64,000 nucleotides of DNA from Pygmaiobacter massiliensis. GTDB lineage: Bacteria > Bacillota > Clostridia > Oscillospirales > Ruminococcaceae. Shown here one piece after another: positions 42,019 to 49,740 of the stretch. The translations under genes and the position numbers were made by a program. The stretch spans positions 1 to 64,000 of the forward strand of contig JALFTI010000002.1 in the NCBI GenBank assembly GCA_022778585.1, given 5' to 3'. The notes below the pieces were generated by a model, which saw nothing but the letters and a program-made list of their open reading frames with translations, searched no databases and had not been told where the DNA came from. Every line of letters starts with the position of its first letter. Within the stretch, counting starts at the first letter, position 1.

Positions 42019-42865
42019 ATGGTTTGCCCTTGCTGCAACAGCCCGCTGGAACTTGAAAATGCACGCCTTTCCAACCGGTATGTTTATGCGGGAAAGCTTT
42101 CCTGCTCCTGCGGCTACCACATTGCCATACGAAATGGAGTTGTGGTGACCGGAAACTGCTATACCGGTTGTTACGACCATCCGGATTTGTCGTTTGGTGG
42201 ATGTTATGAAGGCGTAGGAGAACACTTTGTCACCAATTTTCAGAAAAGCTGTGATTACATTATGGCGCAGCTGTCGGGGCAACCACTCTCTGGCAAGGTG
42301 GTTTTAGAGGCAAATATCAACGGGTATTTTTTTCCTTTATACGCATTTTCGGCAGCTGCCGAAAGACTGTTTGTATATAGTAGTGGACAAATTTGAGGGG
42401 ACCATTCTTTCCTATAAAGCGGGTATTGAACAGCTGGGGTTGGATTTGGATATTCTGTTTATCGCAGACGCTTCTCCGAAGCTGCCGCTGCAGGAGGGTT
42501 GTGTGGATTACCACATTGATTTTTACGGCGGCAATGAGTATTTGCTGTATCATCAAAACTCGTTTGTTGAGGAGGCGGGCCGCTTTTTGGGTTCCAAAGC
42601 CCAGGTGTATGGTGCCTATATGTATTATCCGGATACCAGCCGTTCCCGTTCACTAATTCCTATTCGATACCCGGAATGCTCTGCCAAGGCCCATACCCGA
42701 GGCGGGCTGACAGACTGTTACCGCAACGCGGGTTTTGCGGTACATGTGGGAGAAGTTGGGGCGCTGCTGAAGATCTATAACAAATATGCTTATTGCTGTC
42801 ATGTGGATGGAGAGCCTTTGCAGATGTGCTGTTTTACAGCAGCAAGAAAAGAAGCAAAAGCCTGA
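42019..42865 (+). pseudogene. Methyltransferase-like protein with N-terminal zinc ribbon, frameshifted
   Basis: Two overlapping frames form one former protein of about 281 residues. The N-terminus has a Cys4 ribbon (VCPCCNSPLE...LSCSCGYHI). The middle (GKVVLEANINGYFFPLY, LYIVVDKFEGTILS, LDILFIADASPKLPLQEGCV) resembles the SAM-binding Rossmann core, though motif I is degenerate. The frames join near 42365-42372: removing one T from CTGTTTG gives ERLLYIVVDKFEG without a break. The frame-1 product would stop at 42396. The start is uncertain; ATG 42019 lacks a good ribosome site. It could be a pseudogene, or a sequencing error in an intact gene. Confidence 0.65.
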
Positions 42866-42875
42866 TTTTACTTAA

Positions 42876-42918
42876 AAAACAGAAAACATGGGGTGCACCG
42901 CATGTTTTCTGTTTTTTT
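42876..42918 (+). terminator. Terminator of the methyltransferase-like gene
   Basis: AACAGAAAACATG and CATGTTTTCTGTT form a 13-base stem with a ten-base loop, followed by a T-run. Confidence 0.88.
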
Positions 42919-43029
42919 TATCAAAAAAAGGGGTTGATACGGGGTGTTCTCCAGCCAATAGAATAAAATCAATAAAAAAACACAAAGCCGTATGAAATTT
43001 TTAGCTAAAACAGGAAATGAGAGGGGCGT

Positions 43030-43785
43030 ATGGAACAACCGCTTATTGGAATTACCTGCAACTATGAAACACCGGACCGGGTAGGCATTTTGACCGATAT
43101 GGGGGTAAAAGGTCAAAGCTGGGAATACCTGGCAGCAAACTATGCAGCGGCGGTGCAGCAAGCAGGGGGAATACCCGTTTACCTGCCTACCTGCCGAAGC
43201 AGTCAAACCACCCACGCATTGGTCCGCCGGCTGGACGGTGTAATTTTTTCCGGCGGACATGATGTTTCTCCCAGTTACTATGGAGAGGCGGCGAGCGAGC
43301 AGTGCGGTGTGCTTTCATCCGAACGGGACAAGGGGGAACTGGAACTGGCACAGTACCTGCTGCAGCAGACGGACCTGCCAATTTTGGGGATTTGCAGGGG
43401 AATGCAGGTATTGAATGTGGCGCTGGGGGGCAGTTTATTCCAGGATGTTCAAACATCAGGGTTTCAGAACCATTCCTGGGATGATTCACCAATGAACCAG
43501 CCGGTGCATCCGGTGAAGCTGCAGCCCGAAAGCTGGCTTGCCAAAACGGTAAAAGCGCAGCAATTGGAGGTGAATTCCTACCATCATTCGGCGGTGAAAC
43601 AGCTGGGGCAGGGCCTTCAGGCAACCGCTTTTTCGCCAGACGGCCTGGTAGAGGCGGTAGAGCTGTCCGCACAGCGCTTTGCTGCGGCGGTGCAGTGGCA
43701 CCCGGAGATGATGTATGATTCGTCCTGGCAGCAGAGTTTATTTTCTGCATTTATAAAAAGTTGTGCCAATAGAATGGTAAAGTGA
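43030..43785 (+). CDS. Gamma-glutamyl-gamma-aminobutyrate hydrolase family protein (PuuD-like, peptidase C26)
   Basis: A 251-residue class I glutamine-amidotransferase-fold hydrolase. The N-terminal PLIGITCNYETPD, the FSGGHDVSPSYYGE block, the nucleophile in LGICRGMQVLNVALGG and the catalytic His in AVQWHPEMM identify it. Such enzymes remove gamma-glutamyl groups from small amines or peptides. ATG 43030 has GAGAGGGGCG upstream. It begins a same-strand set with a YfcC-type transporter (broken) and an M20 amidohydrolase, suggesting uptake and cleavage of an amino-acid conjugate. Confidence 0.9.
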   Translation: MEQPLIGITCNYETPDRVGILTDMGVKGQSWEYLAANYAAAVQQAGGIPVYLPTCRSSQTTHALVRRLDGVIFSGGHDVSPSYYGEAASEQCGVLSSERDKGELELAQYLLQQTDLPILGICRGMQVLNVALGGSLFQDVQTSGFQNHSWDDSPMNQPVHPVKLQPESWLAKTVKAQQLEVNSYHHSAVKQLGQGLQATAFSPDGLVEAVELSAQRFAAAVQWHPEMMYDSSWQQSLFSAFIKSCANRMVK

Positions 43786-43800
43786 AAGGGAGGTATTGGT

Positions 43801-44481
43801 ATGCAGGCGGCAAATCAAAAGCAAGAAAAGCAAAAAAAGAGTTTAAAATGCTCAACTCCTTTGGCCTTTTGTTTGTCATTATCGTTATTATGGCGATACT
43901 GACCTATATCATTCCGGCCGGAGAATATGAGCGCAGTATTTGTTGTGATTGGCCTGGTGGCAGGAATTGTGGGCAAACTTGGCCCCAACCAGATGTGTGA
44001 AGCGTTTTTGCAGGGCGTAGCGGACCTTTCGGGCGGCGCCATGATTATTGGTGTGGCCGCCGGTATTCAGTGCGTCATTAGCGATGCCAACACCATTGAT
44101 ACCATTATTTATGGAATTTCCACACCGCTGTCCGGTCTGCCTACTTTGGTATCGGCTATTGGTATGCTGCTGGTTATCAGCCTGATTAATATTCTCATTC
44201 CGTCTGGTTCCGGCAAAGCGGTAGCTATTATGCCCATTCTGTTCCCCATATCGGCTCTTTTGGGCTTCACACAGCAGACAGCCGTGCTGGCTTATCAGCT
44301 GGGCGATGGCATTATCAACCTGATTACTCCCACACTGGGGTTGTTGTTTATTGGTTTGGCTTTCGGAAAGGTGCCGTACGACAAATGGCTGCGGTTTTAT
44401 TTCCCGCTGGCAATTAAGGTGACGGTGGTAGGCATGGTGTTTATATCCTACGCGGTGCTTACCGGGTATGGCCCCTTCTGA
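43801..44481 (+). pseudogene. YfcC-family transporter remnant with internal deletion
   Basis: The start ATG 43801 follows AAAGGGAGGTATTGGT. The first frame (MQAANQKQEKQKK) must shift at the A-run near 43833-43839 to reach FKMLNSFGLLFVIIVIMAIL and TYIIPAGEYER, the characteristic first helix of YfcC/DcuC-type carriers (normally about 470 residues). At about 43930 the reading shifts again and jumps to the C-terminal half (VFVVIGLVAGIVGKLGPNQM, ISDANTIDTIIYGIS, INILIPSGSGKAVAIMPIL). Roughly half of the protein, between the first helix and this segment, is missing. The surviving 184-residue frame 43927-44481 could still be translated but would hardly be a working carrier. Confidence 0.82.
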
Positions 44482-44498
44482 GAGAAAGGAGAACAGTT

Positions 44499-45707
44499 AT
44501 GATCCGAAAAGAGCAGGTAAAGTCGCTGGAAGGGGAAGTGATCGACCTTTATAAACGGCTGCACCAGATTCCCGAACTGGGAATGGCAGAATATAAGACG
44601 GCACAGCTTATTGCCGAAACTTTGCGCGGCTGGGGAATTGAAACCACAACCGGTGTGGCGAAAACCGGTGTGGTGGGGGTTGTACATGGAAAGCTGCCCG
44701 GCAAAACGGTGGCTTTGCGTGCGGATATGGATGCTTTGCCCATCACCGAGGAGACCGGCTTGCCCTATGCTTCGCAGGAAAAGGGCAAAATGCATGCCTG
44801 CGGCTATGACGGCCATGTGGCAATGCTTTTGGGGGCTGCCCACTATTGTGCGCTGCACCAGGATGAGCTTAAAGGAACGGTAAAGTTTTTGTTTCAGCCG
44901 GCGGAAGAAGATTATGCGCCCGGGGTAGTTGCACCGGGCAAAGTGCCGGGCGGTGCTTATTATATGATTCAGGAGGGCTGGCTGGATGATGTGGATGCCT
45001 GTATGGGCATTCATTTGGACCCCTGTTTGCCGATTGGGACGCTGAAGGTGTTTGATAAAGAGGCAATGGCGGCCACTGACCAGTACACAATTGTGCTGGA
45101 GGGCAAAGGTGGGCATGGCGGTGCGCCGCACCAGGCGGTGGATGTAATTCCGGCACTGGCAGTTCTATTGGGCTCTATCAATACCATCATTCCCCGGGAG
45201 ATCAGTGCTTTTGAACCGGCAGTGCTCAGCGTGAGAACCGTAAATACCATATCGTCGGCCTGGAATGCCACACCTGGCCGGGTGGAAATTACCGGTACTT
45301 TCCGCACCTATGACAACCAGGTCCGTGAGCAGATCAACCGGCGCCTGGGTGAGCTTGCTGCTTCGATTGCGAAAGCGCACCGCTGCAGCGCGCAGTATGT
45401 GCGGGAAAGGGGATATGACCCCACCGTGAATGACCCCCGGGTGGCAGGTTGCGTGGCAGCAGCCCGCCAGTATTTGGGAGAAGACCATGTGCTGACCCAT
45501 CCCACACCGCTGACGGGCGGCGAGGATGTAGGCTTTTACTTTCAGAAAGTTCCGGGAGCTTTTATGTTTTTGGGGTGCGCACAGCCAGGTGAGGAAAATC
45601 ATGTAGACCTGCACAGCCCCTACTTCCGGGTCTGTCTGGAAGGACTTATCTATGGAACTTTGGTCCATTTAAATAATTTGGAAGCCATTCAAAGCCTTGC
45701 TTTATAA
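44499..45707 (+). CDS. M20-family metallo-amidohydrolase
   Basis: A 402-residue zinc-dependent aminoacylase/carboxypeptidase-like enzyme. Features are LHQIPELGMAEYKTA, VALRADMDALPITEETGLPY, MHACGYDGHVAMLLGAA (metal ligands), FQPAEED, the dimerisation-domain GKGGHGGAPHQAVDVIPAL, and the C-terminal GGEDVGFYF. Hippurate- or N-acyl-amino-acid hydrolysis is typical for this group. ATG 44499 has GAGAGAAAGGAGAAC upstream, 17 bases after the broken transporter, so all three genes were probably one operon. Confidence 0.92.
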   Translation: MIRKEQVKSLEGEVIDLYKRLHQIPELGMAEYKTAQLIAETLRGWGIETTTGVAKTGVVGVVHGKLPGKTVALRADMDALPITEETGLPYASQEKGKMHACGYDGHVAMLLGAAHYCALHQDELKGTVKFLFQPAEEDYAPGVVAPGKVPGGAYYMIQEGWLDDVDACMGIHLDPCLPIGTLKVFDKEAMAATDQYTIVLEGKGGHGGAPHQAVDVIPALAVLLGSINTIIPREISAFEPAVLSVRTVNTISSAWNATPGRVEITGTFRTYDNQVREQINRRLGELAASIAKAHRCSAQYVRERGYDPTVNDPRVAGCVAAARQYLGEDHVLTHPTPLTGGEDVGFYFQKVPGAFMFLGCAQPGEENHVDLHSPYFRVCLEGLIYGTLVHLNNLEAIQSLAL

Positions 45708-45723
45708 CGAAATAAAATGAAAA

Positions 45724-45765
45724 AGACGGCCGCCTGTGCTATTTGGGTACAGGCGGCCGCTGTTT
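45724..45765 (+). terminator. Terminator of the amidohydrolase operon
   Basis: CGGCCGCCTGT pairs with ACAGGCGGCCG across an 11-base loop and is followed by CTGTTTTGG. The T-run is short but the stem is very stable. Confidence 0.75.
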
Positions 45766-45886
45766 TGGTACAAAACAGGGTTATGGGCCAGTTGGCTCGG
45801 CTCATAAAAAAGGTGCCTCGCGAATGGTATTAATGGGTGAAACAGAAAAAAACAGGAAAAATTTACGCAAAACAGATAAAAAATGT

Positions 45887-45915
45887 TTGACAAAAGCTTT
45901 TAGGTGTGATAATAT
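45887..45915 (+). promoter_or_regulatory. Promoter of tRNA-Arg(ACG)
   Basis: A perfect TTGACA and TAATAT separated by 17 bases, ending 24 bases before the tRNA. Confidence 0.88.
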
Positions 45916-45939
45916 AACTCTTGCATCTTGAAGATGTAT

Positions 45940-46016
45940 GCGCCAGTAGCTCAGCTGGATAGAGTGACTGGCTACGAACCAGTAGGTCGGGGGTTCGAGT
46001 CCCTCCTGGCGCACCA
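45940..46016 (+). tRNA. tRNA-Arg (ACG)
   Basis: Complete cloverleaf: acceptor GCGCCAG with CTGGCGC, D-arm GCTC...GAGT, anticodon stem CTGG/CCAG around CTACGAA (anticodon ACG), T-arm GGGG-TTCGAGT-CCCT, and encoded CCA. The A34 is normally deaminated to inosine by TadA. Confidence 0.95.
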
Positions 46017-46017
46017 A

Positions 46018-46057
46018 AAAACACCTGCAAACAATGGTTTGCGGGTGTTTTTGTTTT
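46018..46057 (+). terminator. Terminator of tRNA-Arg(ACG)
   Basis: ACACCTGCAAAC/GTTTGCGGGTGT with a four-base AATG loop, then TTTTGTTTT, directly after the tRNA. Confidence 0.92.
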
Positions 46058-46108
46058 AACACACAAAGAATGTTTTGTTAGCAAAAGTCTGTATGGTATG
46101 TTTGCGGT

Positions 46109-46573
46109 TTAACGAGTCTTGCCAGCAGCATCTGCTCCGGCGGTATCGGCAGCAGCCGCTAATGCTTTGGATAAAAACTGAGGCACCGGTGCGCCCAACG
46201 CCGCAGCATTTTCCAGAATGCTGCCCAGTTCTGTAAGGATGTACCACAAAAGCACTACCGGCAGCAGCAAAACCCGATAGGGCATGGAAAAATCGGTTAA
46301 GTTTTGCGCAGCGGCGGCTAACACGCTATCGGCCAATGCCGCAACAGTAACCACTGCAATCATGCCGGCTTTATGCCAAATACCGGTGAACGCCTGTACG
46401 CTACCCCAGCGCCCGGCCCGAATGGCTGCCGCCGAACCGGTCAGATAGTCCAGAACCATGCAGGCGACCCATATCAATACCAACCAGCCTAGCCATCCAA
46501 ATGCGGTCAAAAACGCACCAGCTAACCCGACCACCGCCGCTTTTACCAATAAAAACAGATTCTGTTGTTCCAT
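46109..46573 (-). CDS. Phage-holin-family membrane protein
   Basis: A 154-residue hydrophobic protein of the toxin-secretion/phage-lysis holin family (TcdE/Cph1-like). Helices run from LVKAAVVGLAGAFLTAFGWL; then comes WVACMVLDYLTGSAAAIRAG, the family's most typical segment, then MPYRVLLLPVVLLWYILTELGSILENAAALG. ATG 46573 has GGGGGTGAG upstream; the track's 46702 start is too far. No amidase, tail or other phage gene is near, so it is either a prophage relic or a domesticated holin. What it would export or lyse is unknown. Confidence 0.85.
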   Translation of the reverse strand: MEQQNLFLLVKAAVVGLAGAFLTAFGWLGWLVLIWVACMVLDYLTGSAAAIRAGRWGSVQAFTGIWHKAGMIAVVTVAALADSVLAAAAQNLTDFSMPYRVLLLPVVLLWYILTELGSILENAAALGAPVPQFLSKALAAAADTAGADAAGKTR

Positions 46574-46716
46574 CTGCTCACCCCCATAAAAGACTATCTT
46601 TTGAAGAGCCGTTTTATGACTTTTGCAGGATTTTGCCCCCAAAACAGCGCAGATTTTTTGTCGGCAGGGGTGCTTCTTCATCATTTCTTCATAACAATTC
46701 AAATTTTATTCATAAC

Positions 46717-46791
46717 CTATTCATACCAGTTTCTTAACTGGCCGATATAATAAAGGCACAGAAACGGAAGCCGCAACCGGTTCTGTAACAT
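46717..46791 (-). CDS. Possible 24-residue peptide ORF upstream of the holin gene
   Basis: ATG at 46791 behind an excellent GAGGAGGAATC site, reading MLQNRLRLPFLCLYYIGQLR and four more residues before TAG. It has a basic N-terminus and a hydrophobic middle, as in small toxins or leader peptides. Nothing else supports it: no homologue is known to me, and the frame is too short for statistics. Confidence 0.2.
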   Translation of the reverse strand: MLQNRLRLPFLCLYYIGQLRNWYE

Positions 46792-46819
46792 GATTCCTCC
46801 TCACACCAAAACACACCCT

Positions 46820-46854
46820 GAAAACCCCCTGCAGCAAAGCTGCAGGGGGTTTTC
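46820..46854. terminator. Strong hairpin in the 46.6-47.1 kb gene-free stretch
   Basis: AAAACCCCCTGCAGC and GCTGCAGGGGGTTTT form a perfect 15-base stem with a three-base loop. Flanking A- and T-tracts let it act on either strand. No + strand gene ends just before it, so it could close a small RNA starting near a TATAAT at 46745; on the minus strand it would lie upstream of the peptide ORF. Confidence 0.7.
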
Positions 46855-46997
46855 CGCTTTTTAGCAAAGCGTATCAAATGGCCTTAAAAGCACCGCAAGA
46901 AAAAATGGGCAGCTTTCATTTGCAGTTTTGAAAAAAGTTACCGGTCCCCTCAATTTTGTGTTGGCGTTTTTTAGTGGGCGGGAATGTGATTTGTAGC

Positions 46998-47026
46998 TTG
47001 ATTTGCTGCACCCGGCACAGTATAAT
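46998..47026 (+). promoter_or_regulatory. Promoter of prfC
   Basis: TTGATT and a perfect TATAAT are separated by 17 bases, about 78 bases before the GTG start of release factor 3. Confidence 0.7.
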
Positions 47027-47103
47027 AAAATGTTGTATTCTGCACACTACCGGGGCGTTTGCCGCCGGTTATGCCTTGAAATAAGGAAGGAGAGCAGCCT
47101 TAA

Positions 47104-48702
47104 GTGTCAAGACTGGAAGAGGAAATTAAACGCCGGCGCACCTTTGCCATTATCAGCCACCCGGATGCGGGTAAAACCACCCTGACCGAAAAGTTTTTGC
47201 TTTACGGCGGTGCTATCCAGCTGGCAGGCACGGTAAAGGGTAAAAAGACCCAAAGGGCCGCTGTTTCCGACTGGATGGAAATTGAGAAGCAGCGCGGTAT
47301 TTCGGTTACCAGCTCGGTAATGCAGTTTAACTATGACGGCTATTGCATCAATATTCTGGATACCCCCGGCCACCAGGATTTTTCAGAGGATACCTACCGG
47401 ACTTTGATGGCGGCCGACTCGGCAGTAATGGTGATCGACGCGGCGAAAGGTGTGGAACGGCAGACGGAAAAGCTGTTCAAGGTTTGCCTTTTGCGGGATA
47501 TTCCTATATTTACCTTTATCAATAAGATGGACCGCGAGGCGATGAATCCCTTTGATCTGTTGGAAGATATTGAGCAGAAGTTGGGGATTCACACCTACCC
47601 GATGAACTGGCCCATTGGCTGCGGAAAAGAATTTAAGGGCGTTTACCAGCGCCATGAACAAAAAATTCTGGCATATGGAGAAACCGGCAGTGCGCTGGGC
47701 GGACAGCACAAGCTGGATACCATAGAAGCGTGCCTGGGTGACCCGGCCTTGGATGAGGTGATTGGCAAGGAACACCATGCCCAGCTGGCCGAGGACATTG
47801 AGCTTTTAGATGGTGCCAGCTATGATTTTGATACCGATGCCATTCGCCACGCCAGGCTTTCGCCGGTGTTTTTCGGCAGCGCACTGACAAACTTTGGCGT
47901 AGAGCCGTTTTTACAGGCCTTTTTGGACCTGACTACCCCTCCCTTGTCCCGTCGGTCTGACGAGGGGGAGATAGACCCCATGGATTCACGCTTTTCGGCC
48001 TTTGTATTTAAAATTCAGGCGAATATGAACAAGGCCCACCGAGACCGAATTGCTTTTCTGCGGATCTGTTCGGGAGAGTTTCAAAAGAATATGGAGGTAC
48101 TGCATCAGCAGTCCGGCCGTAAAATTCGTCTGTCTCAGCCCCAGCAGATTATGGCTTCCGAGCGTGAGATGATCGAGGAAGCATTTGCAGGAGATATTAT
48201 CGGCGTGTTTGACCCCGGGCAGTTTTCCATTGGCGATACCCTTTGCATGCCGGGACAGAAGTTCCGGTTTGAGGGGATTCCCACCTTTGCGCCGGAGCAC
48301 TTTGCCTTGGTACGGCAGGTGGATACCATGAAGCGCAAACAGTTTATCAAAGGGACCGAGCAGATTGCCAATGAAGGCGCCATTCAGGTTTTTCGGGATT
48401 TGGGCGGCGGCATGGAAGAGGTTGTAGTTGGCGTGGTAGGTCAGCTGCAGTTTGAGGTGTTCGAATACCGTTTGAAAAACGAGTATAATGTGGATGTGCA
48501 TATGGAGCATATGCCTCATCAGCAGATTCGCTGGATTGAAAACGAGGATTTGGATCCCAATACCTTAACTTTAAATTCTGATACCAAAAAAATTCAGGAT
48601 ATGCGAGGGCGAAAGCTGCTTTTGTTTACAAGTCCCTGGAGCGTGCAGTGGGCGTTGGACCACAACCCCGGGCTGCAGCTTTCCGAGTTTGGCCGCAACT
48701 AA
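47104..48702 (+). CDS. prfC: Peptide chain release factor 3
   Basis: Translational GTPase that removes RF1/RF2 from the ribosome after peptide release, 532 residues. GTP-binding motifs are AIISHPDAGKTTLTEKFLL (G1), RGISVTSSVMQF (G2), DTPGHQDFSEDTYR (G3) and INKMDR (G4). The GAIQLAGTVKGKK sequence after G1 is typical of RF3 rather than EF-G, as are the length and C-terminal domains (IQVFRDLGGGMEEVVVGVVGQLQFEVFEYR). The start is GTG 47104 with GGAAGGAGAGC upstream. Monocistronic with its own promoter and terminator. Confidence 0.96.
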   Translation: MSRLEEEIKRRRTFAIISHPDAGKTTLTEKFLLYGGAIQLAGTVKGKKTQRAAVSDWMEIEKQRGISVTSSVMQFNYDGYCINILDTPGHQDFSEDTYRTLMAADSAVMVIDAAKGVERQTEKLFKVCLLRDIPIFTFINKMDREAMNPFDLLEDIEQKLGIHTYPMNWPIGCGKEFKGVYQRHEQKILAYGETGSALGGQHKLDTIEACLGDPALDEVIGKEHHAQLAEDIELLDGASYDFDTDAIRHARLSPVFFGSALTNFGVEPFLQAFLDLTTPPLSRRSDEGEIDPMDSRFSAFVFKIQANMNKAHRDRIAFLRICSGEFQKNMEVLHQQSGRKIRLSQPQQIMASEREMIEEAFAGDIIGVFDPGQFSIGDTLCMPGQKFRFEGIPTFAPEHFALVRQVDTMKRKQFIKGTEQIANEGAIQVFRDLGGGMEEVVVGVVGQLQFEVFEYRLKNEYNVDVHMEHMPHQQIRWIENEDLDPNTLTLNSDTKKIQDMRGRKLLLFTSPWSVQWALDHNPGLQLSEFGRN

Positions 48703-48712
48703 CTAAAACTAC

Positions 48713-48743
48713 CAAAACCCCCCGGCTGGTCCGGGGGGTTTTG
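48713..48743 (+). terminator. Terminator of prfC
   Basis: CCCCCCGG and CCGGGGGG pair across a CTGGT loop, flanked by AAAA and TTTT. Confidence 0.9.
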
Positions 48744-48789
48744 AAATACGGGTTAAAGGCCTATACAGGTGACCGAAAAGGAGGGTTAT

Positions 48790-49515
48790 ATGACAGGAAC
48801 AATTGTAAATGCGGCAGCTATTGTGGCAGGCGGTTTGGTAGGTATGCTGCTGAAACGGGGAATGAAACCCAGCTATGAAGACTCGATTCAGAAAACCTTG
48901 GGCATTTCGGTATTGATTTTGGGCCTAAATGGAGTAATTAGTGCCATGTTCCGTGTGGGGGAGGATGGAAGTCTTTCCTCATCGGGAGAACTTTTGCTTA
49001 TCATCAGCCTGGTTTTGGGAACTTTGCTGGGAGAAATTGCGGACTTTGACGGTCGCTTAGCCCGGTTTGGCAGCCGCGTGGAACAAAAAATCGGTTCGCA
49101 GGGGGTAGGTGCTGCCTTTGTGAATGGCTCGCTTATCTACTGTGTGGGTGCTATGGCTATTGTCGGCTCCTTGAATGATGGCCTGTTGGGTGACCCGTCG
49201 GTACTTTTGGTAAAAAGTTTGTTGGACGGTGTTTCAGCCCTGGTGTTGGGCGCGACACTGGGGGTGGGGGTATGCTTTTCGGCAATTCCCGTTTTTGTGT
49301 ACCAAGGGGCCATTACACTGCTTTCCGGCTGGGTTGCGCCTTACCTGCAGGGGCAGCTTTTGGACGAGCTGTGTATGGTGGGATATGCCATGGTGGCCTG
49401 CATTGGACTGAACTTTTTGTTCCGGGACCTGAAAATTAAAACGGCGAATTTGCTGCCGGCATTGCTGGTGCCGATTGTTTGGCAGGTACTTCGTAGCGCA
49501 TTCGGCATGGGGTGA
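48790..49515 (+). CDS. DUF554-family membrane protein (YqgA-like)
   Basis: A 241-residue protein with about seven hydrophobic segments, matching DUF554/YqgA: it begins MTGTIVNAAAIVAGGLVGML, has GISVLILGLNGVIS, GTLLGEIADFDGRL, and FVNGSLIYCVGAMAIVGSL, the family's best-conserved stretch. ATG 48790 is preferred over the track's 48769 because AAAAGGAGGGTTAT precedes it. Possibly a transporter, but the substrate and role are unknown. Stands alone after prfC. Confidence 0.9.
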   Translation: MTGTIVNAAAIVAGGLVGMLLKRGMKPSYEDSIQKTLGISVLILGLNGVISAMFRVGEDGSLSSSGELLLIISLVLGTLLGEIADFDGRLARFGSRVEQKIGSQGVGAAFVNGSLIYCVGAMAIVGSLNDGLLGDPSVLLVKSLLDGVSALVLGATLGVGVCFSAIPVFVYQGAITLLSGWVAPYLQGQLLDELCMVGYAMVACIGLNFLFRDLKIKTANLLPALLVPIVWQVLRSAFGMG

Positions 49516-49636
49516 ACAACAAAATATGACACAAAAGTTACAACTTTTTTAAGTGTATAAGAAAGAAATGTGAGATTTTTGTGCAAACAAACAAATAAAT
49601 GTGGTTTCATTTATAAAATTGTGTAAAACAGGGCCA

Positions 49637-49665
49637 TTGCAAGCTGCTGCCGGGGTCGATATAAT
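49637..49665 (+). promoter_or_regulatory. Promoter of the liv operon
   Basis: TTGCAA and a perfect TATAAT are separated by 17 bases, about 75 bases upstream of livK. Confidence 0.75.
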
Positions 49666-49740
49666 GGAGCCTAACAACCCGGTTCGGCAGCTATCCTACC
49701 GGCAGCCGGGAAGAACTTGTTTGAGTAGGGGGAAAAGAAG

